A DNA stretch of 64,000 nucleotides from CAIYRG01 sp964494505 (GTDB lineage: Bacteria; Pseudomonadota; Alphaproteobacteria; Micropepsales; Micropepsaceae): contig CAZBRO010000020.1 of the NCBI GenBank assembly GCA_964494505.1, forward strand, positions 1 through 64,000. Reading direction: 5' to 3'. This document shows, in pieces, positions 7,349 to 16,726 of the stretch. Under the pieces are notes generated by a model that saw nothing but the letters and a program-made list of their open reading frames with translations, was not told where the DNA came from and made no database searches. Both the position numbers and the translations under genes were made by a program. Each line of letters begins with the position of its first letter. Within the stretch, counting starts at the first letter, position 1.

Positions 7349-8308
7349 ATGAACGTCATGCGGATCGCGATTTTGGGGTTTGCGTTCATCGCTGCGACCG
7401 CTGCGGTGCTGATTGCGCGGGGCATGATCGGCGGCGGAACGGCAACCTCTCAAGCCGCTCCCCCGCCGGTGTCGACGCTTCAGGTTCTGGTGGCGGCGCG
7501 CGACGTCGCGCCCGGCCACTCGCTGGATGCCGATTTGGTGCGCTGGGAAGTCTGGCCGAAATCCGCCGTGGCGCCCGGCTTCATCACGCAGGACAAGCAG
7601 CCCGACATCGCCAAGGCCGTCGCCGGAATTGTGGTGCGCGCGCCGCTGGTCTCGGGCCAGCCCATCACGGAAGCGAGCATCGTGCGGGCCGGCGCCACGG
7701 GCTTTCTTGCCGCTACCATCAAGCCGGGCCTGCGCGCCATCGGCGTGCCGGTGAATGCCGAAACCAGCGCGGGCGGCTTCGTCCTGCCGAACGACCGCGT
7801 CGATATCGTCCTGACGCGCGACATGTCGGGCGGCAGCGGCGCCAAGAATTTCCAGAGCGAAACCATTCTGCGCGACGTGCGCGTGCTCGCGGTCGATCAA
7901 ACCGCGCAGCAGCCGAAGGATCAGCAGAGCGTGGTCGGCAAGACCGCCACCCTCGAACTGATGCCCGACCAGGCCGAGCTTCTCGCGCGCTCGCAGCAGA
8001 CCGGAATCGTATCGCTGGTATTGCGGGCGCTGGGCGATTCCTCGGGCGAGCCGGTGACGGTTGTCGAAACGCCCAAGAAGGCCGCACCCGTCATCTTCGC
8101 CGCGCCCGGCGTCGAGAGAAATACCGTCGTCGTGTTCCGCTATGGCATCCGCCGCGGCGCGGAACCCGGCGCGGGCGCCTCGTCGAATGGGTCATCGTCC
8201 GTTTCCGGACCGCAGACACCGAACGGCGCGGGCGCAATCGATGGAATCACCAACCCGGTCAGCGTCAGCGTCGTGCCGTCGCCGATGGCCGCGATGATAC
8301 CGCAATGA
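7349..8308 (+). CDS. cpaB: Flp pilus assembly protein CpaB/RcpC
   Basis: A 319-residue protein with one N-terminal membrane helix (about residues 5-25) and a periplasmic part. A SAF/beta-clip domain around residues 45-110 (VLVAARDVAPGHSLDADLVRWEVWP) is followed by the RcpC-type domain (residues about 120-245, with PNDRVDIVLTRDM). CpaB stabilises or positions the outer-membrane CpaC channel. The tail after about residue 270 is Gly/Ser/Pro-rich. GGGAGA lies 6 bases before the ATG. The stop overlaps the cpaC start as ATGA, so the genes are coupled. Confidence 0.93.
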   Translation: MNVMRIAILGFAFIAATAAVLIARGMIGGGTATSQAAPPPVSTLQVLVAARDVAPGHSLDADLVRWEVWPKSAVAPGFITQDKQPDIAKAVAGIVVRAPLVSGQPITEASIVRAGATGFLAATIKPGLRAIGVPVNAETSAGGFVLPNDRVDIVLTRDMSGGSGAKNFQSETILRDVRVLAVDQTAQQPKDQQSVVGKTATLELMPDQAELLARSQQTGIVSLVLRALGDSSGEPVTVVETPKKAAPVIFAAPGVERNTVVVFRYGIRRGAEPGAGASSNGSSSVSGPQTPNGAGAIDGITNPVSVSVVPSPMAAMIPQ

Positions 8309-9951
8309 GGCCGGCCATGAAAACCCTGCGCGCTTCCTTCCGCCGCACCGCCACCAGCGTTCTCCTGCTCGGAGCGATTGCCATTGCCGGACCGGTGATG
8401 GCGGACACCCCAACTCCGGCCGCAACGGAATCCCGCATCATCCATGTCGCCGCCTCGCTCAATGGTGAGCCGCAGCACGTCTCGCTCGCGCTGAACAAGG
8501 CCGCCGTCCTTGAGCTCGACACCGATGTCCGCGACGTGTTCGTCGCCAATCCGCAAATCGCGGATGCGGTGGTGCGCACGCCCCGGCGCATCTTCATCAT
8601 GTCGCTGAAGATCGGCCAGACCAACGCCATCTTCCTCGACGCCCAGGGCCGCCATATCGCCAGCCTCGAAATTGCCGTCGGTTCGGACGTCACCAATCTG
8701 AACGACCAGATCGCCCACGAACTGCCCGACGCGAAAGTCAGCGCGCAGGCGCTCAACGACAATGTCGTGCTCTCGGGCACCGTGAACAATGTGCAGGAGG
8801 CAAGCCGGGCCCAGCTTCTGGCCGAGCGCTTCGCCGGATCGCCCGACAAGGTGGTGAACAATCTCTCCATCGAGCAGCGCCAGCAAGTGCTGATCCAGGT
8901 GCGGGTCTCCGAGATGAGCCGCAATATCTCCAAGCAACTCGGCATCAACACCGCAACCGTCGTTAATGCGGCGGGCATTCCCATCGTGGCTTCGAGCGAC
9001 AACCAGTTCAGCCTGGTCGGCCGCGCGCTGTCCGATCTTTCCGGCGCGCAAATAGGGCAGGCATGTCAGGTCACGCAATTTCAGAGTCCGGTTATCACCG
9101 GTCTCAGCCCTTCGCCGCCCGTGACACTGATCCCCGGCGAAGGCCTTAACCCGCTTGGCGTCATACCGGGCGCCGCCAATATCGGGGGGACGTCGCTCGG
9201 GTTTTCCGCGACAAATCTCTGCCAGCCCAAGCCCAACAATGTGCAGAGCACGCTGAAGGCGCTGGAGCGGGTGGGGCTTGTGCATACGCTGGCCGAACCC
9301 AATCTCACCGCGATTTCCGGGGAGTCCGCAAAGTTCCTGGCGGGCGGCGAATTCCCGGTGCCGGTCTCGCGCGACCGCGATGGCAACATCACGGTCGAAT
9401 TCAAGCAGTTCGGCGTCGGGCTTTCCTTCACGCCGGTCGTGCTGAGCAAGGGCCGCATCTCGCTGCAGATCTCCACCGAAGTCAGCGAGTTGACGAATGC
9501 CGGCTCCTTCACGCTCGGCAGCAGCACCACGACGGATGCCAACGGCAACACGGTTTCGCAGCAGGGCCTGACCTTGCCGGCGCTCTCGGTGCGCCGCGCG
9601 CAGACCACGGTCGAACTGCCTTCGGGCGGGAGCCTCGCCATCGGCGGACTGATCCAGCAGCAGACCAAGCAGAACCTCGACGCGCTTCCGGGCGTCAAGG
9701 ACCTGCCCATTCTCGGCGCGCTGTTCCGCAGCCGCGATTTCCAGAACAATGAAAGCGAACTCGTCGTGACCGTCAGCGCCTATCTGGTCAACCCGGTCTC
9801 GCCGACCCAGATCGCCAATCCCGACGACGGATATGTCGTCCCGACCGATCTCGAAACCATGCTGCTCGGGCGCCTCAACGCGGTCTACGGCAAGGACGCG
9901 AAGGTGCCGCCCGAGATTCCCAAAAACGCCGTCGGCTACATCGTGCAATGA
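8305..9951 (+). CDS. cpaC: Type II/IV secretion-type secretin of the Flp pilus
   Basis: The 548-residue outer-membrane channel has a signal peptide (cleavage near residue 33, VMADT), an N-terminal CpaC domain (residues about 45-130, including TDVRDVFVANPQIADAVV), a BON-like ring domain (about 130-200) and the secretin domain (about 300-510). The latter shows VGLSFTPVVLSKGRISLQIS and LPSGGSLAIGGL, followed by the PILGALFRSRDF lip motif. It forms the gate through which the Flp fibre leaves the cell. It overlaps cpaB by ATGA and cpaD by ATGA. An internal ATG at codon 5 is an equally possible start. Confidence 0.95.
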   Translation: MRPAMKTLRASFRRTATSVLLLGAIAIAGPVMADTPTPAATESRIIHVAASLNGEPQHVSLALNKAAVLELDTDVRDVFVANPQIADAVVRTPRRIFIMSLKIGQTNAIFLDAQGRHIASLEIAVGSDVTNLNDQIAHELPDAKVSAQALNDNVVLSGTVNNVQEASRAQLLAERFAGSPDKVVNNLSIEQRQQVLIQVRVSEMSRNISKQLGINTATVVNAAGIPIVASSDNQFSLVGRALSDLSGAQIGQACQVTQFQSPVITGLSPSPPVTLIPGEGLNPLGVIPGAANIGGTSLGFSATNLCQPKPNNVQSTLKALERVGLVHTLAEPNLTAISGESAKFLAGGEFPVPVSRDRDGNITVEFKQFGVGLSFTPVVLSKGRISLQISTEVSELTNAGSFTLGSSTTTDANGNTVSQQGLTLPALSVRRAQTTVELPSGGSLAIGGLIQQQTKQNLDALPGVKDLPILGALFRSRDFQNNESELVVTVSAYLVNPVSPTQIANPDDGYVVPTDLETMLLGRLNAVYGKDAKVPPEIPKNAVGYIVQ

Positions 9952-10652
9952 GGAAAGCGACCCCCATGATGCGTTCCGCTGAGATCGTCCGTGCGTGCGC
10001 TGCTTTGGCTGCTCTTCTGCTCGGGGCTTGCGCCTATCCCGTCAATGGCCCCGAAGAGGCGCCGACAATTGCCGACCGTTTCCCGATCACGGTCGAGCCG
10101 CATATGGAAGCCTTGCGCGTGCCCTTTAATCCGCGCGGTGGTCTGGACGCGGCCTCGAGCGGCGAACTCGACCGCTTTGCGCGCGACTATGTGGAGAACG
10201 GCAGCGGCGCGATTTCGGTGTCCGCCCCGCGGCGTCTGGGGGAAGCCGCGCCCAATGTCGTCGTGGGCCGCCTGGTCTCGCTCGGCGTTCCACGCAACCG
10301 CATCATGCTGGGCAGCGACGACGCCAATGTCGCCGATGAAGTGAAGGTGACCTACATCCGCTATCAGGCCCACTCGGAGCCCTGCGGTGATTGGTCGGTC
10401 AATCTCGGCTACACCTCGGAGAACAAGCCTTCGCCCAATCTCGGCTGCGCCACGCATCACAATCTCGCGGTGATGGTTGCCGATCCGCGCGATCTGGTGA
10501 CGCCCAAGCCGCTTGAACCCGACGATGCCCAGCGCCGCCTGACGGTGCTCGACAAATACCGCAAGGGCGAGACGACCGTCGCCGAGAAGACGCAGGAACA
10601 ATCGGGTGCCGTCAGCAACGTCGCCGGCGGTGGCGGCGGTGGTGGAAAGTGA
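9948..10652 (+). CDS. cpaD: Flp pilus assembly lipoprotein CpaD
   Basis: A 234-residue protein with a lipoprotein signal (hydrophobic stretch ending ALLLGACAYP, lipobox Cys near residue 28) and the CpaD core: FNPRGGLDAASSGELDRF, then NRIMLGSDDANVADEVKVTYIRY and a Cys-containing NLGCATHHNLAVMVADPRDLV motif. CpaD is an outer-membrane lipoprotein that assists the secretin. The C-terminus is Gly-rich. It overlaps cpaC by ATGA and ends 13 bases before cpaE. An alternative start at codon 7 or 8 would still keep the signal. Confidence 0.92.
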   Translation: MRKATPMMRSAEIVRACAALAALLLGACAYPVNGPEEAPTIADRFPITVEPHMEALRVPFNPRGGLDAASSGELDRFARDYVENGSGAISVSAPRRLGEAAPNVVVGRLVSLGVPRNRIMLGSDDANVADEVKVTYIRYQAHSEPCGDWSVNLGYTSENKPSPNLGCATHHNLAVMVADPRDLVTPKPLEPDDAQRRLTVLDKYRKGETTVAEKTQEQSGAVSNVAGGGGGGGK

Positions 10653-10665
10653 TGAGGGATCGGTA

Positions 10666-11937
10666 ATGGCGAAGGACCCAAGCAACCAGGAAGCCCCCTC
10701 AGCGGGCGAGAGCTTTGGCGCCGCCCCGCATGAGCGCCCGGTGCCGCGCATCTCCATCGAGGCGTTCTGCGAGTTCCCCGACACCACGGCTGCGCTGCAG
10801 CGCGCAGGTCTGGACCGCCGGCTCTCGAAGGCCCATCTCGGCATTCATCCTGGCGGCATCGCGGAAGCGGTGACGTTCTTCAAGACCAACCAGACCCCGA
10901 ACCTGCTGATCGTCGAGACGCGCGGACAGGGCAGTGCGGTCCTGCAGGAGCTGGAAACCCTCGCCAATGTCTGCGACGAGAGCACCAAGGTGATCGTCGT
11001 CGGCCGCGCCAACGATGTGCAGCTTTATCGCGAACTGGTGCGCCGCGGCGTGTCGGAATATCTGGTGGGCCCGCTCACCCCGCTGCAGCTCATCGAGACG
11101 ATTTCGAGCCTCTATGTGAATCCGAGCGCGCCGCCGATCGGGCGCGTCGTGGTGTTCGCGGGCGCGCGCGGGGGCGCCGGCGCTTCGACGGTTGCGCACA
11201 ATGTCGCCTGGTACATCGCGGAAGGGCTGAAGATCAACACGGCGATCGTCGATCTCGATCTGCCGTTCGGCACGGCCGGCCTCAACTTCAACGAAGACCC
11301 CGGGCAGGGCGTCGCCGATGCGTTGGTGGCGCCGGAACGTCTGGACGACGTGCTGCTCGACCGGCTGCTGATCAAATGCGGTGAGCACCTTTCGCTCTTT
11401 GCTGCGCCTGCTCTGCTCGACCGCGACTATGAGGTCGACGGCGCTGCCTATGAGAGCGTGATCGACCAGGTGAGAAGTTCGGTTCCTTGCGTGGTGGTGG
11501 ACATGCCCCATGCCTGGACCTCGTGGTCGCGCCAGACCCTCTGTGCCGCCGATGAGATCGTGATCGTGGCGACGCCCGATCTGGCCTCCTTGCGCAACAC
11601 TAAGAACATGCTGGACGTTATCAAGGCCAAGCGCGTGAACGATGCCGCGCCCAAGCTCGTCATCAACCAGACGGGCGTTCCCAAGCGCCCGGAAATCCCG
11701 GTGAAGGAATTCGCCGCCGCCGTCGGCCAGGAGCCCGTGCTCGTTCTTCCCTTCGAGCCGCAGCTTTTCGGCACGGCCTCGAACAACGGACAGATGCTGG
11801 CCGAGATTCAGCCCAATACGCGCGCGGCCGAAGGCATGCGGCTGCTCGCCGAATTGGTCACGGGGCGCGTGGTCAGCCAGGCCCCCAAGAAGGGAGGGCT
11901 TTCCTTCCTGCCCTTCCTGACGCGCAAAGCGGGATAA
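10666..11937 (+). CDS. cpaE: Pilus assembly ATPase-like protein CpaE (MinD/ParA type)
   Basis: A 423-residue cytoplasmic protein: an atypical receiver-like N-terminal domain (about residues 30-145) and a MinD/ParA-type ATPase domain with a deviant Walker A GARGGAGAST (about 166-175) followed by AIVDLDLPFGTAGL. CpaE directs the pilus machine to its site in the cell in Caulobacter. I chose the ATG at 10666, 13 bases after the cpaD stop and preceded by GATGAGG; a GTG at 10606 would overlap cpaD by 47 bases. It lies in the cpaB-tadC operon, 3 bases before cpaF. Confidence 0.93.
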   Translation: MAKDPSNQEAPSAGESFGAAPHERPVPRISIEAFCEFPDTTAALQRAGLDRRLSKAHLGIHPGGIAEAVTFFKTNQTPNLLIVETRGQGSAVLQELETLANVCDESTKVIVVGRANDVQLYRELVRRGVSEYLVGPLTPLQLIETISSLYVNPSAPPIGRVVVFAGARGGAGASTVAHNVAWYIAEGLKINTAIVDLDLPFGTAGLNFNEDPGQGVADALVAPERLDDVLLDRLLIKCGEHLSLFAAPALLDRDYEVDGAAYESVIDQVRSSVPCVVVDMPHAWTSWSRQTLCAADEIVIVATPDLASLRNTKNMLDVIKAKRVNDAAPKLVINQTGVPKRPEIPVKEFAAAVGQEPVLVLPFEPQLFGTASNNGQMLAEIQPNTRAAEGMRLLAELVTGRVVSQAPKKGGLSFLPFLTRKAG

Positions 11938-11940
11938 TTC

Positions 11941-13428
11941 ATGTTCGGCAAGCGTGGCGCTACCGAGGAATTGGCGCGGCCCGTACAAAGGCCGCAGGCG
12001 AATGCCGCCCCTGCTGCACCTGCAGCGGTGTCGAAGCCCGCGCCGGCGGCCAAGCTTGCAGCGGCCGTGTCATCGGCGTCCCCTGCCGCAGCGGCGCAGC
12101 GCTCCCAGTCAGCACCTCAGCCCTCGGCACCGGCCGCGATTGCCGTCGATAACCGCTCCGACGAATATTACAACGTCAAGACGACCATCTTCAGCGCCTT
12201 GATCGACACCATCGATCTCGCGCAATTGGCCCAGCTCGACGTGGACTCCGCGCGCGAGGAAATCCGCGACATCGTCAACGAGATCATCACCATCAAGAAC
12301 GTGGTGATGTCGATTGCCGAGCAGGAACAGCTTCTCACCGACATCTGCAACGACGTGCTGGGTTACGGGCCGCTGGAACCGCTGCTTGCGCGCGACGACA
12401 TCGCCGACATCATGGTCAATGGCGCCTCCCGCGTCTTCATCGAAGTGGCGGGCAAGGTCCAGCTCACCAATATCCGCTTCCGCGACAATGCGCAGCTGAT
12501 GAACATCTGCCAGCGCATCGTCAGCCAGGTCGGCCGCCGGGTCGATGAAAGCTCGCCCATCTGCGACGCGCGCCTGCCCGATGGATCGCGCGTCAACGTG
12601 ATTGCGCCGCCGCTGGCGCTTGACGGGCCGACGCTCACCATCCGCAAATTCCGCAAAGACAAACTGAAGCTCGAAGATCTCGTCCGCTACGGATCGATTT
12701 CGCCGGAAGGCGCGCGTGTGCTGGCCGTGATCGGACGTTCGCGCTGCAACATCATCGTGTCCGGCGGTACGGGTTCTGGGAAAACCACGCTCCTGAACGT
12801 GCTGACCGCCTATATCGATCTGGATGAGCGCGTCATCACCTGCGAGGACGCGGCCGAGCTGCAATTGCAGCAACCCCATGTCGTGCGCCTGGAGACCCGG
12901 CCGCCGAACCTCGAAGGCCAGGGCCAGATCACCATGCGCGATCTCGTCCGCAACTGCCTGCGTATGCGCCCGGAGCGGATCATCGTGGGCGAAGTGCGCG
13001 GACCCGAAGCGTTCGATCTTTTGCAGGCGATGAACACCGGCCATGACGGCTCCATGGGCACGGTTCACGCCAATTCCCCGCGCGAGGCGCTCTCGCGTAT
13101 CGAATCGCTCATCACCATGGGCGGCTACAATCTCCCCTCCAAGACCATCCGCGAGATGATCGTGGGCTCCATCGACATCATCGTGCAGGCCGAGCGCCTG
13201 CGCGACGGCTCGCGCCGCATCACCAACATCACCGAAGTGGTGGGCAGCGAGGGCGACGTGATCATCACGCAAGACCTGCTGACCTATCAGATCGAGGGCG
13301 AAGACGAATCCGGCCGCATCAAGGGCCGTCATGCCGGCACCGGCATCGCGCGGCCGGCCTTCTGGGACCGCGCGCGCTATTTCGGGCTTGAGCGCGAGCT
13401 CGCCGAAGCGCTCGACGCGGCCCAATAG
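11941..13428 (+). CDS. cpaF: Flp pilus secretion ATPase CpaF/TadA
   Basis: The 495-residue motor ATPase powers Flp pilus extension and probably retraction. After a disordered Ala/Pro-rich start (about 1-65) come the N-terminal domain of type II/IV secretion ATPases and the catalytic core. Walker A is GGTGSGKTTL at about residues 275-284. The Asp box is TCEDAAELQL, and the Walker B region is RMRPERIIVGEVRGPEA followed by the His-box region HDGSMGTVHANSPREAL. It ends 14 bases before tadB. All catalytic motifs look intact. Confidence 0.95.
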   Translation: MFGKRGATEELARPVQRPQANAAPAAPAAVSKPAPAAKLAAAVSSASPAAAAQRSQSAPQPSAPAAIAVDNRSDEYYNVKTTIFSALIDTIDLAQLAQLDVDSAREEIRDIVNEIITIKNVVMSIAEQEQLLTDICNDVLGYGPLEPLLARDDIADIMVNGASRVFIEVAGKVQLTNIRFRDNAQLMNICQRIVSQVGRRVDESSPICDARLPDGSRVNVIAPPLALDGPTLTIRKFRKDKLKLEDLVRYGSISPEGARVLAVIGRSRCNIIVSGGTGSGKTTLLNVLTAYIDLDERVITCEDAAELQLQQPHVVRLETRPPNLEGQGQITMRDLVRNCLRMRPERIIVGEVRGPEAFDLLQAMNTGHDGSMGTVHANSPREALSRIESLITMGGYNLPSKTIREMIVGSIDIIVQAERLRDGSRRITNITEVVGSEGDVIITQDLLTYQIEGEDESGRIKGRHAGTGIARPAFWDRARYFGLERELAEALDAAQ

Positions 13429-13442
13429 AGGGACTGCGGGCC

Positions 13443-14423
13443 ATGAACCTCGCAATGTTTGCGATCGTAGGCGTCCTGTTCATGCTCGCGCTCGGCGGGG
13501 CGGTGTTCGCCTTTGCCGGCGCAGGCGCGGAGAAGACCAAGAAGCGGGTTGCCGCGGTGGCGCGGCCCACGGCATCGGCGCGTGCCATCAAGGGCGCCAC
13601 CGACACCAACCAGCAGCGCCGCAAGAACGTGCAGGCGATGCTGAAGGAGCTGGAAAAGCAGCACGCCCAGCAGAAGAAGCGCCCGACCCTGCGGCGCCGC
13701 ATCGAGCAGGCCGGCCTTTCGATCGAACCGAAGACCTATTGGATACTATCCGGCGTTGCCGGACTCATCGGGGCGATGGGGGCATTCGTCGCGGTGAACG
13801 CGCTTTACGCGGTCCCGCTGGCCGCGTTTGCCTTTGCCTTCGGCCTGCCGCGCTGGATGCTCTCTTTCCTCAAGGGGCGCCGCGAGAAGGCGTTCACGCG
13901 CGAATTCGCGCCGGCCATCGAAACCATCGTGCGCAGTGTCAAATCGGGCCTTCCCGTCAACGAAGCCTTGAAGCTCGTCGCCACCGAAATCCCCGAGCCC
14001 GTCAGGGGCGAGTTCCGCCAGCTTGTCGAGGGCCTGAAGGTCGGCGTCACGATGGACGAGGGCCTGAAGCGCATGTTCGAGCGCATGCCGACGGCCGAAG
14101 TGAATTTCTTCGGGATCGTGATGTCGATCCAGCAGAAGTCCGGCGGCAATCTTTCCGAGGCGCTGACAAATCTTGCCGCCGTGCTGCGCGACCGCAAAAG
14201 GCTCAAGGGCCGCATCCGCGCGATGTCATCGGAAGCCAAGGCCGGCGCCATGATCATCGGCTCGCTGCCGCCGGGTGTGGCCGGGCTGATCTATGTCTCG
14301 ACGCCCAATTACATCAAGCCGCTGTTCACCAACGAACTCGGCAACCTGATGCTGATCGGCTGCGGCATCTGGATGAGTCTCGGCATCGCCGTGATGAAGA
14401 AAATGGTCAGCTTCAAATATTGA
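13443..14423 (+). CDS. tadB: Tad pilus inner-membrane platform protein TadB
   Basis: A 326-residue membrane protein with an N-terminal helix (about residues 3-25), two central helices (about 100-140), a type II secretion F domain in the cytoplasm (about 155-285, with VKSGLPVNEALKLVATE and FFGIVMSIQQKSGGNLSEAL) and C-terminal helices. TadB and TadC together form the platform on which CpaF acts. It lies directly between cpaF and tadC, 8 bases before the latter. Confidence 0.93.
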   Translation: MNLAMFAIVGVLFMLALGGAVFAFAGAGAEKTKKRVAAVARPTASARAIKGATDTNQQRRKNVQAMLKELEKQHAQQKKRPTLRRRIEQAGLSIEPKTYWILSGVAGLIGAMGAFVAVNALYAVPLAAFAFAFGLPRWMLSFLKGRREKAFTREFAPAIETIVRSVKSGLPVNEALKLVATEIPEPVRGEFRQLVEGLKVGVTMDEGLKRMFERMPTAEVNFFGIVMSIQQKSGGNLSEALTNLAAVLRDRKRLKGRIRAMSSEAKAGAMIIGSLPPGVAGLIYVSTPNYIKPLFTNELGNLMLIGCGIWMSLGIAVMKKMVSFKY

Positions 14424-14431
14424 GCGCGCCA

Positions 14432-15412
14432 ATGTATTTGCACTATCTGCTCCTCGTTCTCGACCGCCAGTTCCTGATCATCGCGCTTTCGGGGATCGCG
14501 ACCTTCGCCACGATCCTGACGCTCGGCCTTCCTTACATGAAGGGCGATCCGCTCGCGGGCCGTATGAAGGCGGTGGCCGAACGGCGCGAGGAATTGCGGC
14601 AGAAGCAGCGCGAAGCACTGGCCCAGGCCGGGCGCCGCGGTCAGCTCCGCTCCACGCCGGTCGGCTTCATGAAGCGCACGCTCGACAATCTGAAGATCGA
14701 GAAGCTCCTGGAATCGCCCGGCATGAAGGAAAAGCTCGCGCGCGCGGGCTATCGCGGGCAGGGGCCTCTCGTCACCTTCATGTTCTTCCGCTTCCTGATG
14801 CCGCCGGTCGTGTTCCTGGGCGCGCTGGTTTATTTCTTCGGCGTCTCGCACCTGCAATGGTCGGTCAACATGAAGTTGCTGGCCTCGCTCGGCGCGGCCC
14901 TCTTCGGTTACTACTCGCCGGACATTTTCGTCAGCAACCGCATCCAGGCGCGGCGCGATTCCATCATGCGCGCGTTTCCCGACGCGCTCGATCTGATGCT
15001 GATCTGCGTCGAGTCGGGCATGTCGGTCGAGGCAGCTTTCAATCGCGTGGCGCAGGAAATCGGCACCCAATCGGTCGAACTGGCCGAAGAGCTGGGCCTG
15101 ACGACGGCGGAGCTGTCCTATCTGCCGGATCGCCGCCAGGCGTTTCAGAACCTCGCCGACCGCTGCGGCCATTCCGGCGTGAAGGCGGTCGCGGCCGCTC
15201 TCATTCAGTCGGAGAAATACGGGACCCCCGTCGGACAGGCACTCCGCGTCACCGCGCAGGAAAACCGCGAAATGCGCATGTCGGAAGCCGAGCGCAAGGC
15301 GGCAGCCCTGCCGTCCAAGCTCACCGTGCCGATGATCGTGTTCTTCCTGCCCTGCCTGTTCGTGGTGATCCTGGGGCCTGCGGCGCTCAAGATCATGGGC
15401 GTGGTGAAATAG
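14432..15412 (+). CDS. tadC: Tad pilus inner-membrane platform protein TadC
   Basis: A 326-residue partner of TadB. It has an N-terminal membrane helix (about 10-32), a basic linker, two helices near 110-160, and a T2SSF domain (about 185-300) with DALDLMLICVESGMSVEAAF and the LIQSEKYGTPVGQALRV motif, then a final hydrophobic helix. The ATG at 14432 is chosen because the frame upstream runs inside tadB. It is the last gene of the plus-strand cpa operon, and the next gene, tadD, converges on it with 22 bases between them. Confidence 0.92.
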   Translation: MYLHYLLLVLDRQFLIIALSGIATFATILTLGLPYMKGDPLAGRMKAVAERREELRQKQREALAQAGRRGQLRSTPVGFMKRTLDNLKIEKLLESPGMKEKLARAGYRGQGPLVTFMFFRFLMPPVVFLGALVYFFGVSHLQWSVNMKLLASLGAALFGYYSPDIFVSNRIQARRDSIMRAFPDALDLMLICVESGMSVEAAFNRVAQEIGTQSVELAEELGLTTAELSYLPDRRQAFQNLADRCGHSGVKAVAAALIQSEKYGTPVGQALRVTAQENREMRMSEAERKAAALPSKLTVPMIVFFLPCLFVVILGPAALKIMGVVK

Positions 15413-15434
15413 CGCGGAACAGTTTCGCTATTCT

Positions 15435-16508
15435 CTATTCACCGTTCGCCAGCGTCCGCCTGAGGTTCAAGGGAGCGGTTTGCTCGACCGCCGGCTGTGC
15501 AACGGCGGGCTTTGCGGCCCCGCCTTTGGGCGCGACAGGTCCGGCCATCGGGTCCTTGGGCACGGCCTGAATGCGGACACTCGGGTCGGCGCGCAACTGC
15601 TCGATCACAGGTGCGGTGGCGTCGCTCCGAAGGAGAACGCGGGGCGCGGCGGCGGCGGCAGCGGCGGCCGACGGGAGCGGCTTCGGTTCGACGCTCGGCG
15701 CGGAGACTTCGGGAGCGGGCAAAACGGTCCGCGTGACGGGGGAAGTGACCGCAACGCCCGCGGGTGGCACCGCTTGGGGCTCCGGAATGGGAGTGACGGC
15801 GAGCGGAGGGGGCACGACGGGCGCTGGTTTCTCGGGCGCGGCCTCGGCGGTCGCCATGGGGACGCTCGGCGGCTGAGGCGTGGAACTCTTGAGACTCCGA
15901 ACCAAAGCAAGATTGCTGGCAATGCGGGGGAACTCCGCGCCGCTACGGGCCGCTTCGAGCAGCATCTTCTCCGCGCCGTCGAGATCGCCTGACTGCATAT
16001 GGGAGAGGGCGTCGTTGGACAGCACCGTCGGTTCGCCGGGCTTCAGCGCAAGCGCGCGCCCATAGGCCGCCTGGGCCGCCTGATAGTCGCCCTTCTGGTC
16101 ATAGGCCACGCCCTGCGCCGAATAGAGCGACCAGTCGGGGGGCCGCAGCGAAATCGCCCGCTCCAGGAAGGCGAGCGCGTCGTCGCTGCGGCCTTCGGCG
16201 ATCAGCGTCTTGGCGTATTCGCCGAGCACGCGGGCATCGTCGGGGGCAACTAGCACAAGCTGCGACAGGGTTTTGGCCGCAGCGGTGAAATCGCCGTTGC
16301 GGCGCTGGGCCTGGGCCTGGCGTACCGCACCTTCGAGATCGGTGGGTATGGTCAGGGCCGCCATTGGGGTCGGCGCCTTGTCCTTGGCGTCCTTTCCCGG
16401 CCGATCTGGAAACAGGGTCGCGTCCTTGACGGGAACGCCCGATGCACACGCGGCAAGGGCCAGCGACAGTCCGGCCAATGCTCCCACCTTCAGGCGCGAA
16501 AATTTCAT
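15435..16508 (-). CDS. tadD: TadD-like TPR lipoprotein
   Basis: A 357-residue protein with a lipoprotein signal (LAGLSLALAACASG, Cys near residue 22). TPR repeats span about residues 60-215; GNGDFTAAAKTL-like and GDYQAAQAAYGRALALKPGEP units are visible. A long Pro/Ala-rich tail with little predicted order follows. TadD proteins are outer-membrane-associated pilotins or scaffolds needed for Tad secretion. I chose the ATG at 16508, giving a standard lipoprotein signal; the start at 16538 would add ten residues. It converges on tadC rather than joining the operon. Confidence 0.85.
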   Translation of the reverse strand: MKFSRLKVGALAGLSLALAACASGVPVKDATLFPDRPGKDAKDKAPTPMAALTIPTDLEGAVRQAQAQRRNGDFTAAAKTLSQLVLVAPDDARVLGEYAKTLIAEGRSDDALAFLERAISLRPPDWSLYSAQGVAYDQKGDYQAAQAAYGRALALKPGEPTVLSNDALSHMQSGDLDGAEKMLLEAARSGAEFPRIASNLALVRSLKSSTPQPPSVPMATAEAAPEKPAPVVPPPLAVTPIPEPQAVPPAGVAVTSPVTRTVLPAPEVSAPSVEPKPLPSAAAAAAAAPRVLLRSDATAPVIEQLRADPSVRIQAVPKDPMAGPVAPKGGAAKPAVAQPAVEQTAPLNLRRTLANGE

Positions 16509-16726
16509 CAGCCGATTTCCATCCAAGCCAAACGCCACACGCGCGCGGGGTAAGAGAGAAACGGTTCCGTGCGGGGAAATTCCCCGAGGGTCTTCGCGCG
16601 CACCCGAGAATGCGCAAATACGGTCAACAAACGATTAAGCATGAGCGGAGCCGTGGTGACATTTTTCTTCATGTTTGAGACGTAAAGTCCAATTCCAGCC
16701 GCAATGGCGGCGTTCTATGCTGCGCC

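Noticed and set aside
8140..9948. Minus-strand frame of 602 codons across cpaC
   Set aside because: Shadow of the cpaC secretin frame; no motifs and no ribosome site.
10606..10665. Upstream GTG start for cpaE
   Set aside because: It would overlap cpaD by 47 bases and add 20 unlike residues; ATG at 10666 has a better ribosome site.
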